Part shown: positions 26,000 through 34,447 of the stretch, one piece after another
Numbering within the stretch: the first letter of the stretch is position 1
How the letters are laid out: each line of letters opens with the position of its first letter
Origin: CAYNUJ01 sp964573255
Lineage (GTDB): Bacteria > Bacteroidota > Ignavibacteria > Ignavibacteriales > Melioribacteraceae
Direction: 5' to 3'
Length of the DNA stretch: 64,000 bases
Assembly: GCA_964573255.1 (NCBI GenBank)
Contig: CAZNJB010000008.1
Span: 33,711 to 97,710 of the forward strand
Position numbers and translations under genes: made by a program
The notes under the pieces: generated by a model
What the model saw: the letters and a program-made list of their open reading frames with translations, nothing else
Told to the model about the DNA's origin: nothing
Database searches by the model: none

Positions 26000-26782
26000 T
26001 TAGATGCCTCTGGTCATCATTCTTTCGGTAAATTTAGACTTTGGAATATTTGTGTTTATTTTAACGTGCTTCAATTCCATAATGGTTTTGTGATTTTTCT
26101 GTACGTTGTTCATTTCCGTATCAACAATAATCCAGAATCCTTTAATTTTATCATATTTTTTAACCGTTAAAATTTTCAGTAAATCGCCGTCCTCGTCGTA
26201 GAATTCTTTTTTAAGACCTATCCATTTATCCTTGATAATCCAAGAGATGGTTTTGGAATACATATAATCTTCATCTTTAGGAATGCTTTCTACAACGTAA
26301 CACTCTTCCCCGTTAAGTGTTTCTTCTCTCAATAATTTATGTGTGTCGTCCGAAGGTTTACGATCACCAAGATCATCGTATGTAAAGTCGGAACCCATAA
26401 AATAATCCCCTTTGCTGTCGCTTGAAATTCTCTTTATTTTTTTCAATGCCGGTAAATAAATCCACTGATCATCGGCTTTGCCTTCTTCGTCGTAACTCCA
26501 GTTCATAAAAGAAGTGTTCTTAACGTCTGCCGGAGCTACAAAGAACATTATTTTCTTTTCCACATCTCCGAAATCGCGCGAGAATTGTTTTATTTTTCTT
26601 ACTCTTTCCTTTCCGCTCGAATTTCTAAGTGTCATGGTTAAATCGGCAGTCATATCATTTCCTACTGGACGATTATATACGTTTTCTATTATTTGCAGTC
26701 CTGTTATTTTTTGCGCCAGTCCGGGTACATTTATTATCATTAGCAATACTGCTATTAACATTGATATTCTTATGCTTTTCAT
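26000..26782 (-). CDS. LolA-like outer-membrane lipoprotein-sorting protein
   Basis: A 260-residue periplasmic protein with a signal peptide (MKSIRISMLIAVLLMIINVPGLAQ) and a LolA/LppX-type half-barrel fold: TADLTMTLRNSSGKERVRKIKQF, WIYLPALKKIKRI, KGDYFMGSDFTYDDL. Members of this group (COG2834) sit next to RND exporters and carry hydrophobic molecules or lipoproteins across the periplasm. It begins 2 bases after the RND gene stop and precedes the outer-membrane barrel, so the three may form one inner-membrane, periplasm and outer-membrane route. It is not the house-keeping LolA, which is smaller and lies elsewhere in most genomes. Confidence 0.85.
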   Translation of the reverse strand: MKSIRISMLIAVLLMIINVPGLAQKITGLQIIENVYNRPVGNDMTADLTMTLRNSSGKERVRKIKQFSRDFGDVEKKIMFFVAPADVKNTSFMNWSYDEEGKADDQWIYLPALKKIKRISSDSKGDYFMGSDFTYDDLGDRKPSDDTHKLLREETLNGEECYVVESIPKDEDYMYSKTISWIIKDKWIGLKKEFYDEDGDLLKILTVKKYDKIKGFWIIVDTEMNNVQKNHKTIMELKHVKINTNIPKSKFTERMMTRGI

Positions 26783-26784
26783 TT

Positions 26785-29079
26785 TTATTCTCCTTTAATT
26801 TTATTTTCAAAGTAAATATTCGATTTATATAATAGAACCAGCATTATTGTTAGCGTTCCCACAAAACTTATAAACATATTTAGTGATACGAGAAATCCAA
26901 GTTCTCTGTTTGGTGGGAAAACTGAAAATAGAAGAACCAGAAATCCTGCAATTACAACAATTGCGTTGAATAAAATCGCTCTACCTGAATGAGCCATTGT
27001 TTTCCGCACTGTAAGCATTTTATCGCCTGTAGCGGAATTTAATTTATACTGCTCAATGAAGTGTACCGCGTAATCTATTCCAATTCCTATCGCTATACTG
27101 GAAAGTAAAGCTGTGGTTGTATTCAGCGGTATTCCGAACCATCCCATTATTCCGAAACTTATCGCAGCGGTTATCATAATTGGCACAGAACCTATTACCC
27201 CGACTTTCCAATTTTTGAACATTAATGAAAGAAGAATAATTACAATAAATAGCGACATTATTAAACTCATTATCTGTCCTTCTAGAATCAAATCGGTAAA
27301 CACAAGGGCTTTATATCCTGAACCGGCATAGTTAATTGATACGCCAAGCTTTTTAAAATCATCTTCGAATTGACGAATTTGTTCCAATGCTGCATTGATC
27401 GACTTCGAATTATCGCTTTTTAATTGGAAAGTTACATTTGCTTTGGCGTAATCGTAATCGACAACTTTCCACAAGTTTTCCGGATCTCCCGACATTTCGT
27501 AAAGCAATAGATACTGTGCTATCATATCTTGAGAATCGGGAATTGTATTGTATGCTTCGTCGTCTGCATGCATTACTTTATTCATTCTTCGCAGATAATC
27601 TGCAAGCGAAAAAGAATTTCCGACAACTTCCAAATTGTCGTCAACGTTTTTTTGCATTCTATCCACAACACGCAAAATTTCAGGATTTTTGAATGCGTCT
27701 TTGTCCTTGCTATCCAGAATTACGTTTAGTGTCGAGGTTCCCCCGAAGTGTTCATTTATGAATTTATCCGTTAAAACAATGTCACTGTCTTTTTCGAATT
27801 TCTCCAAGAAACTGGAATTAATCCAGACTTTCGAGATTCCCAGAACGGAAATCACTATAATAGCGACTGTAATAAAAGTTGTTAGACCTTTATGTTTAAT
27901 TACCTTTTCCGCCATTTCGAAAGCGAATTTATCCCCTTCGTTTTTGTTTATGCTTTTCTTGAATTTTGGTAAGCCGAATATCATTATTCCTGCCGGAATT
28001 AGAACGAGAGAAAATAACATCGCCGCCATAACGCCAAAAGCTGTGAATAATCCGAAATATTTTATAGGATAAACCTGCGATGTTAGAAGTGAAATAAATC
28101 CTACGGCTGTTGTTACTGAAGTCATTACTGCTGGCGACCACATATGTTGAATCATATCTTTCACCGCATCGATTTTTGTCGTATCAGGATGTTTTCTCAT
28201 ATAAAGATGCAAATGACTGTAAAGGTGAATTCCGTCCGCTACGCCGATGGCAATTAACATCACTGGTATCATAGTAGAAACTGCATAAATAGGTATGTTT
28301 ACTACTGCCATTAATCCGAACGCCCAAATTGTACTTATAAATACAACCATCATTGTCAATATTGTACTTTTCACGCTGCGTAATGTAAAGTACAACACAA
28401 GTGTTATCACCAGCAATACTATGGGCACCATTCTTTTCATATCAGCGGGACCGAGCAAAGCCATCGTTCCTTCCACTATCGGACGACCTGCAACGTAAAG
28501 TTTGATGTTATCGTTTTCGTATTTTTTTGCAAGAGCTAGAATTTCCTGATAGAATTCCTGCGAAAAAACTTCGTTGTCAATTGCCGCAATAATTACTGTC
28601 ACAGTCTCGTCAGTAGAAACGAGTCTTCCGAAAATCATTTCGTTGGATTCGACTTTCTTCTTTAGCTCCTCCAATTTATCTTTACTCTTAGGAACCTTTT
28701 TATAGAATGCCTTAACGTCCATCCCATCTTCTGTACCAACTATATTATCGGCGGTATAAAGAGAAGTAACGTCGTTTTTTTCAATTTGAGGAAATTTTTG
28801 AAGCTTCTTTGTGAGTTTTTTAACTATATCAAGAGTTTCGTAATTATAAATGCCCTTTTTATTTTCGACGGCAATTATGATACCGTCCTTTATGTTAAAC
28901 CATTCTTCAGCCTTATCACTATATATGAACGCCGGATGGTCCTCGGGCATATATTTATCGAGATTTGTTTCCATTCTCGTATTTTCTTTCATTTCTAGAA
29001 CGGATAGAACCGTGATTATAATAATTATTCCCAGTACGAGATAAGGAACTTTCAACAATTTATTGAGTAGCTTTTCCAT
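26785..29079 (-). CDS. RND/MMPL-family exporter
   Basis: A 764-residue inner-membrane protein with the duplicated RND plan: one N-terminal helix, a large periplasmic loop (about 35-205), five helices, then a second repeat with its own loop (about 405-600) and helices. IGVADGIHLYSHLH and IGIGIDYAVHFIEQYK are the paired helix-4 signatures of the MMPL/hydrophobe-exporter branch (aspartates for proton coupling). At about 760 residues it is shorter than AcrB-type pumps and fits the HpnN/MmpL-like branch that moves lipids or other hydrophobic compounds. It lies directly after the cytochrome gene and before the LolA-like gene. Substrate unknown. Confidence 0.9.
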   Translation of the reverse strand: MEKLLNKLLKVPYLVLGIIIIITVLSVLEMKENTRMETNLDKYMPEDHPAFIYSDKAEEWFNIKDGIIIAVENKKGIYNYETLDIVKKLTKKLQKFPQIEKNDVTSLYTADNIVGTEDGMDVKAFYKKVPKSKDKLEELKKKVESNEMIFGRLVSTDETVTVIIAAIDNEVFSQEFYQEILALAKKYENDNIKLYVAGRPIVEGTMALLGPADMKRMVPIVLLVITLVLYFTLRSVKSTILTMMVVFISTIWAFGLMAVVNIPIYAVSTMIPVMLIAIGVADGIHLYSHLHLYMRKHPDTTKIDAVKDMIQHMWSPAVMTSVTTAVGFISLLTSQVYPIKYFGLFTAFGVMAAMLFSLVLIPAGIMIFGLPKFKKSINKNEGDKFAFEMAEKVIKHKGLTTFITVAIIVISVLGISKVWINSSFLEKFEKDSDIVLTDKFINEHFGGTSTLNVILDSKDKDAFKNPEILRVVDRMQKNVDDNLEVVGNSFSLADYLRRMNKVMHADDEAYNTIPDSQDMIAQYLLLYEMSGDPENLWKVVDYDYAKANVTFQLKSDNSKSINAALEQIRQFEDDFKKLGVSINYAGSGYKALVFTDLILEGQIMSLIMSLFIVIILLSLMFKNWKVGVIGSVPIMITAAISFGIMGWFGIPLNTTTALLSSIAIGIGIDYAVHFIEQYKLNSATGDKMLTVRKTMAHSGRAILFNAIVVIAGFLVLLFSVFPPNRELGFLVSLNMFISFVGTLTIMLVLLYKSNIYFENKIKGE

Positions 29080-29574
29080 CTAGTTACCTTTGTTTTTATT
29101 TAACTTTACTAGTCCGGTGAATTTACCCGATGCATACTCGGTATGACAAGTAATGCATCCGTTGAGCATATCGCCGTATATTTTTGTGCTTCTGTCGGTT
29201 TGGCACAATTTTAATGCTTCCGACAGCATTTTCGCGTTTTTATGAAAGGCTCTGTCCATAGTTATAAAATCCTTCGGCAGTAAGCCGATTAGTTCTTTTA
29301 ATTCATTTGGGGACAGAGAGGATTTCAGGATAAAACTATTATGAATTTTATCTGCCAGTTTGGAAGCTTCTACCAATTCGCCTCTTGCCATAAGGGGAAT
29401 CAAATCGCGCATAGCATATTCAATTTGTCTCATTTCGGCAACCAGCAGAGTTTTAAAATTTTCAGGCAGCTGCAATCTTTTAACTCGGGGCTCATTACTT
29501 GCGCCTTTAGAGTAAACCACTGCAGCAGTTCCCAATAAAGTTAGAGCAATTATTATATATTTTATGTTTTTCAT
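29080..29574 (-). CDS. Small periplasmic c-type cytochrome (cytochrome c'-like)
   Basis: A 164-residue exported protein with a signal peptide (about residues 1-23), a mainly helical body without metal motifs, and one heme c site CITCH about 25 residues before the C terminus. A four-helix protein with a C-terminal CxxCH is the layout of cytochrome c' and of c'-like cytochromes c556. It begins 52 bases after tetR and its stop touches the start of the RND gene, so it is firmly in the exporter operon. Why an exporter operon should contain a cytochrome is not clear; a redox partner or a sensor of the cargo are both guesses. Confidence 0.75.
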   Translation of the reverse strand: MKNIKYIIIALTLLGTAAVVYSKGASNEPRVKRLQLPENFKTLLVAEMRQIEYAMRDLIPLMARGELVEASKLADKIHNSFILKSSLSPNELKELIGLLPKDFITMDRAFHKNAKMLSEALKLCQTDRSTKIYGDMLNGCITCHTEYASGKFTGLVKLNKNKGN

Positions 29575-29626
29575 TCTTCTTCCCTTGTGTTAGTTAGTAT
29601 TCACTACGCTCATAGATAAAAAAATT

Positions 29627-30202
29627 TTACGGTTTCAACATGATTTTAATCGAATTAAATAAGTTTCTTCCTTCTTTTTCCAGATCAAAAATGTATTCGC
29701 TAATTTCCCATTTTTTAACGAGAATTCTGAAAGAACCCATTATAATTATGGCTAAATGCTTTGCGCTTATATCGTTTCTTATTTCCCCGGTGCTCTGACC
29801 GGCTTTTATAATAGAATAGAACATTTCTTCGTTACTCTGCATCAGCTTTGCAATTCGAGCTGATAGCATTTTATCGTTTTTAAATATTTCATCCGAAAAA
29901 ATAACGGAAACTAATTGAGGAGTATTCGTAAATCTGTTGAAATATTTGCCGAAAATAAATGCTATTTTTTCCAGAGATGTTTTGCCGTCCATCATCATTA
30001 CATCGGAAATATTGGGCATCAGACTCTTGAAACTATCCAGAATCGCAACTAAAATGGCTGTTTTGCTTTCAAAATGGCGGTAAAGAGCCGGTTCTGATAC
30101 TTTAATAGCCTTTGCTAAATTTTTGATAGTTAATCCCTGAATTCCCTTTTCGGCAATAAGCTTTATCGATGCGTTAATTATTTCATTTTGTCGTTCAGTC
30201 AT
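29627..30202 (-). CDS. TetR-family transcriptional repressor of the exporter operon
   Basis: A 191-residue regulator with an N-terminal TetR helix-turn-helix (about 8-55; GLTIKNLAKAIKVSEPALYRHFESK is the recognition region) and a helical ligand-binding domain. It is the first gene of the operon that continues with cytochrome, RND exporter, LolA-like protein and outer-membrane barrel. A perfect inverted repeat GTTAGT-N8-ACTAAC lies 14 bases upstream of its start, so it very probably represses itself and the operon, with release by a hydrophobic ligand, perhaps the exporter's cargo. The ligand cannot be read from the sequence. Confidence 0.9.
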   Translation of the reverse strand: MTERQNEIINASIKLIAEKGIQGLTIKNLAKAIKVSEPALYRHFESKTAILVAILDSFKSLMPNISDVMMMDGKTSLEKIAFIFGKYFNRFTNTPQLVSVIFSDEIFKNDKMLSARIAKLMQSNEEMFYSIIKAGQSTGEIRNDISAKHLAIIIMGSFRILVKKWEISEYIFDLEKEGRNLFNSIKIMLKP

Positions 30203-30215
30203 TACAATTTCACAA

Positions 30216-30235
30216 GTTAGTTAATATTTACTAAC
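30216..30235. promoter_or_regulatory. TetR-type operator palindrome
   Basis: GTTAGTTAATATTTACTAAC is a 20-base inverted repeat (GTTAGT-N8-ACTAAC, with one further near-matching base on each side of the centre). It lies 14 bases before the tetR start codon, where a repressor would cover the promoter. The form agrees with operators of TetR-family proteins. Confidence 0.7.
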
Positions 30236-30387
30236 CAAAATTTACGATAATTTATTTTTAAATGCAAACAACAAATATTTATTCTCAAATTCACCATTGA
30301 TAAATTATTCAACGAATCTGTATCGCAGTTTTCCAAGATCAATTAATCTGCTTTCCGTCTCTTTTTTCCCATCCCCGATCCACCAAA

Positions 30388-32946
30388 TTATTTTTTCACT
30401 CTATCCTTTATCGGCAGCTTATAATATCTAACCCCGTCGTATTGAGCAAAAGCATTGGCAACAGCTCCAGCTGTGGGAACGAGTCCAATTTCTCCCACGC
30501 CTTTAGCACCGTGTGGTCCTACAGGGTCTGTAACTTCCACACCAATTACTTCAACTTCGGGCATTTCTTTCGCACGCAGTATTCCCATCTTTCTGTATTT
30601 AGTTGTTTTCGGGTATCCGTTTTCGAATTCCAACTCTTCGGAAATAGCATAACCCAAACCCATATGCAGTGAACCTTCAATTTGACCTTCGAACAGATTG
30701 GGATTAATGATTTTTCCCGCATCGTGTGCAGCAACAATCTTTTCAATTGCGCCGTCGTCGTTGAGTAGAACAACTTGTGTAGCGTAACTGTATGAATAAT
30801 GAGTTACTATTTCTTTTACATCCGCACCCGGTTTTGTAGTCCAATCGCAAACCCATTCGCCCTGATAAATTCTTCCTTTTAATTCTCCGAGTGAATGAGT
30901 CTCCAAATCTTTTTTCAAAGCTTTAGAAGCTTCAATAATCGAATTGCCCACCAAAGAAGTTGCTCGGGAAGCGGTAGTCATACCTGCTTTGGCTTCTTCT
31001 TTGGTATCGACTCTTACTTCAACAATATTCGGATCGATCCCCGTTTCGCTGCAGAGGAATTGGACAGCCATAGTATTTACGCCCTGTCCCATTTCCGTCC
31101 AACCATGATGTATTATTACTTTGTCTCCGGAGACTATTTCAATTTTCACCTTACTTTCGTCGGGCATACCGTTTCCGATACCGGTGTTTTTAATTCCGCA
31201 TGCAATACCTGCATATTTTGCATTCTGAAAAATATCTTTAACCGCCAAAAGAGTTTCTCTAACACCTGTTCCGCCGCGTAAAATTTGTCCCGTGGAAGTA
31301 ACGCCTCCGTCTACCAACGCATTATCAAAACGGAACTGCCAGCGGTCGAAGCCGCCTTTTTTGCACAGCTCGTCTATGCATTGTTCAATAGCGAAAGCAG
31401 TTTGATTAACGCCGAATCCCCGCATCGCACCGCAAGGCACATTGTTTGTGTAAACGGCTCTGCTGCGAATATACGCGTTGGGGATATGATACGCACCGGT
31501 TGCGTGTCCTGCCGCGCGTTCTAATACTTTCATCCCTACCGATGCATAAGCCCCCGTATCACCAATAATTTCCGCTTTAATAGCCGTAAGCTTACCGTTT
31601 TTATCGCAAGCCAATGTGTAATCCATTATCATCGGGTGACGTTTCGGGTGCATCAAAATCGATTCTTCGCGTGTAAGTGTTATCTTAACCGGCTTTTGCA
31701 GCAGATAGGAATAAAGCGCAGCGTGATGCTGAACCGACAAATCTTCCTTTCCGCCGAAACCACCGCCGTTGGGTACGAGAATCACTCTAACTTTATCTTC
31801 CGGAAGTCCGAGTACTTTTGCAATTTGTTTGCGGTCTTCATAAACACCTTGCCCTTGTGAAAGAACCTCGATCCCATCATCTTCCGGTTTGGCTATTGAA
31901 CTTTCCGGCTCGAGGTATCCATGTTCAATTCTTTGAGTTTCGTATCTTCCGGAAACAACGAAATCCGATTCGGCAATTGCTTTATCGGGATTTCCGCGAT
32001 CGATCAACGTTTCGGAAAGTAAATTTCCTTTGGGATGAATCTTCGGTGCGCTCTCTTCAAGCGCTTCGAAAGGGTCTGTTAAAGGTTTAAGTACTTCATA
32101 TTCAACTTTAATTAACTCAACCGCTTTGCGGGCAATTTCTTCCGTTTCAGCCGCAACTGCAGCAAGAACATCGCCAACGTAACGGGTCTCTTCACCAATC
32201 GCAATCATTATAGGCCAATCGGGAATTATCAATCCTGTAAACCGATCTCCGGGAACATCGCTGGCAGTAAATACTTTAAGAACGCCTACAAGTTTTTCCG
32301 CTTCGGAGGTATCGATAGACAAAACTTTTGCACGAGGATGGTCGCTGAATTTTAATGCTGCGTAAACCATTCCATCGATACGGATATCAGCCACATAGGG
32401 ACTTTCGCCGAGAGTAAGCTTATCGGCATCATATTTCGGATGGCGTTTGCCAACTTTTGCGTCAGTATTAGGTTTAGGTATCTCGCGCATATCGCGAATT
32501 GCTTCGGCAGCATATTCAATCGAATCAATTATTTTTTTATACCCTGTGCAGCGGCAAATATTGGGCTGTAAAGCGCGGGCAATTTCTTCGCGGGTTGGAT
32601 TCTGATTTTTATCAATTAGTACGTTCGCCTGCATTACAATGCCGGGAATGCAGAATCCGCACTGTACTCCGCTTTTTGCAACAAAAGCATTTGCAAAAAC
32701 CCTTCTGCGGTATTCACCCAATCCCTCGGGTGTTATTATTGATTTCCCTTCAATTTTCTTCATTGGAGTAACACAGGAGAGTTTTGCTTGATTGTCGATT
32801 ATTACCGAACACGCTCCGCATGCCGCTTGAGGTGCACAGCCATCTTTAATTGAAGTTATTCCCTCAACTTCTCTTAAATATTTAAGTAATGATAGTTCCG
32901 GATTGCCGGTGTATTCTTTTTCTTTGCCATTTAAATAAAATTTCAT
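30388..32946 (-). CDS. Xanthine-dehydrogenase-family hydroxylase, fused 2Fe-2S and molybdopterin subunits
   Basis: An 852-residue fused enzyme. Residues 1-75 form a plant-type 2Fe-2S domain (C37, C43, C46, C58), 76-155 the second 2Fe-2S domain (C96, C99, C131, C133), and from about 170 the molybdopterin domains with GGGFGGKE, GAMRGFGVNQ, QGVNTMA and the catalytic-glutamate motif GVGEIGLVP near the C terminus. There is no FAD domain. This plan is the one seen in the selenium-dependent xanthine dehydrogenase group (XDH-like, about 850 residues). The first cluster has C-x5-C-x2-C rather than the usual C-x4-C-x2-C. It stands alone here, without maturation genes. Purine hydroxylation is likely but aldehyde or other substrates are possible. 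Confidence 0.82.
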   Translation of the reverse strand: MKFYLNGKEKEYTGNPELSLLKYLREVEGITSIKDGCAPQAACGACSVIIDNQAKLSCVTPMKKIEGKSIITPEGLGEYRRRVFANAFVAKSGVQCGFCIPGIVMQANVLIDKNQNPTREEIARALQPNICRCTGYKKIIDSIEYAAEAIRDMREIPKPNTDAKVGKRHPKYDADKLTLGESPYVADIRIDGMVYAALKFSDHPRAKVLSIDTSEAEKLVGVLKVFTASDVPGDRFTGLIIPDWPIMIAIGEETRYVGDVLAAVAAETEEIARKAVELIKVEYEVLKPLTDPFEALEESAPKIHPKGNLLSETLIDRGNPDKAIAESDFVVSGRYETQRIEHGYLEPESSIAKPEDDGIEVLSQGQGVYEDRKQIAKVLGLPEDKVRVILVPNGGGFGGKEDLSVQHHAALYSYLLQKPVKITLTREESILMHPKRHPMIMDYTLACDKNGKLTAIKAEIIGDTGAYASVGMKVLERAAGHATGAYHIPNAYIRSRAVYTNNVPCGAMRGFGVNQTAFAIEQCIDELCKKGGFDRWQFRFDNALVDGGVTSTGQILRGGTGVRETLLAVKDIFQNAKYAGIACGIKNTGIGNGMPDESKVKIEIVSGDKVIIHHGWTEMGQGVNTMAVQFLCSETGIDPNIVEVRVDTKEEAKAGMTTASRATSLVGNSIIEASKALKKDLETHSLGELKGRIYQGEWVCDWTTKPGADVKEIVTHYSYSYATQVVLLNDDGAIEKIVAAHDAGKIINPNLFEGQIEGSLHMGLGYAISEELEFENGYPKTTKYRKMGILRAKEMPEVEVIGVEVTDPVGPHGAKGVGEIGLVPTAGAVANAFAQYDGVRYYKLPIKDRVKK

Positions 32947-33303
32947 TCCTTTCCCTTGTTGATAGGAACACAGTTATTTATGAGTTAAATAATTATCTCA
33001 AACAACTACTCAATTATTCTTTCTTATTCATAAAAAACCGTATTCTAACAGTTTATACTTAAAAATTTCAATGATTGATAAGAAATATCCAAAGATTTTT
33101 TTTAATTCGCTAATCTTTTTAATACTTGGATATCGAAATTATTCGTCAAAAAATTTGAATTATTTTTGTCATTTGTCAAATATTAATTTACCTTTCGATG
33201 TAAAATTTAATTCCGCAGTAAGTCAAGAATTACAATTCCCCTCATTTTTTAGCTCCATTCTTGTTTTATTGCAAATTCATTAATCAATTAACAAGGTGTA
33301 ACT
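32947..33303. other. Intergenic region between two divergent genes
   Basis: About 357 AT-rich bases that must contain the promoters for the hydroxylase (minus) and slyD (plus). A 70-codon open frame at 33071-33283 has the composition of non-coding AT-rich DNA and no ribosome site. I see no RNA gene or clear operator. Confidence 0.5.
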
Positions 33304-33786
33304 ATGCAAGTAGCAAACGACAAAGTGGTTTCGATTCACTATACTCTCACTAACAAAGACGGAAATGTTTTAGACACATCCGACGGAAGAGAGCCTTTGG
33401 CTTATATACAAGGCAAGCAGAATATAATTCCGGGATTAGAAAACGCATTGGCGGGAAAAGAAGTAGGAGATAAAATTAATGTAACAATACCACCTGCTGA
33501 AGCGTATGGTGAGAGATCGCTTGAACTTATTCAAGAAATACCACGTGCCGCTTTCGGTGAAATTCAAGACCTTGAAACGGGAATGCAATTTCAAATGCAA
33601 AGCCCAAACGGTCCGGTAATTATTACTATAACAAATATTCAAGATGATAAAGTTATTGTAGACGGAAATCATCCTCTGGCAGGAGAAGAATTAACTTTTG
33701 ATGTCGAAATTGTTGAAGTCCGTGAAGCAACAGAAGAAGAACTGGCTCATGGTCACGTCCACGGTCCGGAAGGACATCAGCATTAA
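33304..33786 (+). CDS. slyD: FKBP-type peptidyl-prolyl isomerase, SlyD-like
   Basis: A 160-residue cytoplasmic isomerase/chaperone. The FKBP part is split around an insert-in-flap domain, as in SlyD: N-terminal KVVSIHYTLTNKDGNVLDTS and GKQNIIPGLENALAGKEVGDK, then the IF domain (about 70-120, PPAEAYGERS onward), then FKBP strands (GNHPLAGEELTFDVEIVEV). The short tail is His-rich (HGHVHGPEGHQH) and could bind nickel or other divalent metals, which in E. coli SlyD serves hydrogenase maturation. There is a ribosome site AAGGTG 7 bases before the ATG. It is followed by a strong terminator, so it is monocistronic. Confidence 0.92.
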   Translation: MQVANDKVVSIHYTLTNKDGNVLDTSDGREPLAYIQGKQNIIPGLENALAGKEVGDKINVTIPPAEAYGERSLELIQEIPRAAFGEIQDLETGMQFQMQSPNGPVIITITNIQDDKVIVDGNHPLAGEELTFDVEIVEVREATEEELAHGHVHGPEGHQH

Positions 33787-33790
33787 TATT

Positions 33791-33813
33791 AAAGCCCGAA
33801 TTATTCGGGCTTT
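33791..33813 (+). terminator. Rho-independent terminator of slyD
   Basis: AAAGCCCGAA-TTA-TTCGGGCTTT is a perfect 10-base-pair stem with a 3-base loop, followed by a pyrimidine-rich tract (TCCCTTTCTTTTTAA). It lies 4 bases after the slyD stop codon. Confidence 0.9.
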
Positions 33814-33948
33814 CCCTTTCTTTTTAATAACTTCATTATTAAATAAAAATCACAATCCCAATAAAGCAAAGAGCCGTACCGGCATCAAAAAATTAAGTTT
33901 AAAAAGAGTTAATAATTACATTCTAATTTAGGGACGGAATTATTATAT

Positions 33949-33976
33949 TTCGTTCATTGATGAAAGAATGTATAAT
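33949..33976 (+). promoter_or_regulatory. Possible promoter of the RNase P RNA gene
   Basis: TATAAT at 33971-33976 is a consensus -10 element some 16-20 bases before the RNase P RNA start. A poor -35-like TTCGTT lies 16 bases upstream. The -10 is convincing; the -35 is not. Confidence 0.4.
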
Positions 33977-33991
33977 TAATTAAGGACGAAG

Positions 33992-34434
33992 AGCTGATTG
34001 ATGATTCGAGTTGGGCAATTGCTGCTCATAGCAACACTGCTTGAGTAGAGGAAAGTCCGAACACCGCAGAACAGGGTGCCGGGTAACGCCCGGGGGATCC
34101 GGTGTAATGCCGGATTCACGGAAAGCGCCACAGAAAATATACCGTCCCGACTTTGTCGGGATAAGGGTGAAAAGGCAGGGTAAGAGCCTACCGCACTGCC
34201 AGTAATGGCAGTGGTCCCTTCGGGGAGTCCCGACTTCTGTCGGGATCATGGCAAGCCCCACCCGGTGCAAGGTCAAGCAGAAAGTGTCGCTTTTGCGAGC
34301 GGATTGTTCGTCCGTAATGCTTTCGGGTAGACCGCTAGAGCCAAGCAGTAATGTTTGGTCGAGATAAATAATTGCCGTCCCGGTTTAACCGGGATTACAG
34401 AATTCGGCTTATAGACTCGGTCATTCAATCAGCC
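33992..34434 (+). ncRNA. rnpB: RNase P RNA (bacterial type A)
   Basis: The catalytic RNA of RNase P, which trims the 5' leaders of tRNA precursors. Recognised by its conserved blocks: GAGTAGAGGAAAGTCCG with AACACCGCAGAACAGGGTGCC (5' core), GGGTGAAAAGGCAGGGTAAG, CGGTGCAAGGTCAAGCAG, GTAGACCGCTAGAGCC, and the 3' block ACAGAATTCGGCTTATAGAC. The ends pair (GCTGATTGATG with CATTCAATCAGC) as helix P1, which fixes the limits to within a few bases. Length about 440, slightly long. Three variable stems carry closely related TCCCG...CGGGA hairpins (34145-34161, 34228-34245, 34378-34394), which accounts for the extra length. recJ follows after 13 bases. Confidence 0.97.
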
Positions 34435-34447
34435 TTCGGTTATAAAT

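Noticed and set aside
33071..33283. 70-codon frame before slyD
   Set aside because: AT-rich, no ribosome site, no motif; in the promoter region.
33980..34276. 98-codon frame on the minus strand
   Set aside because: It lies wholly antisense to the RNase P RNA, whose conserved blocks explain the sequence.
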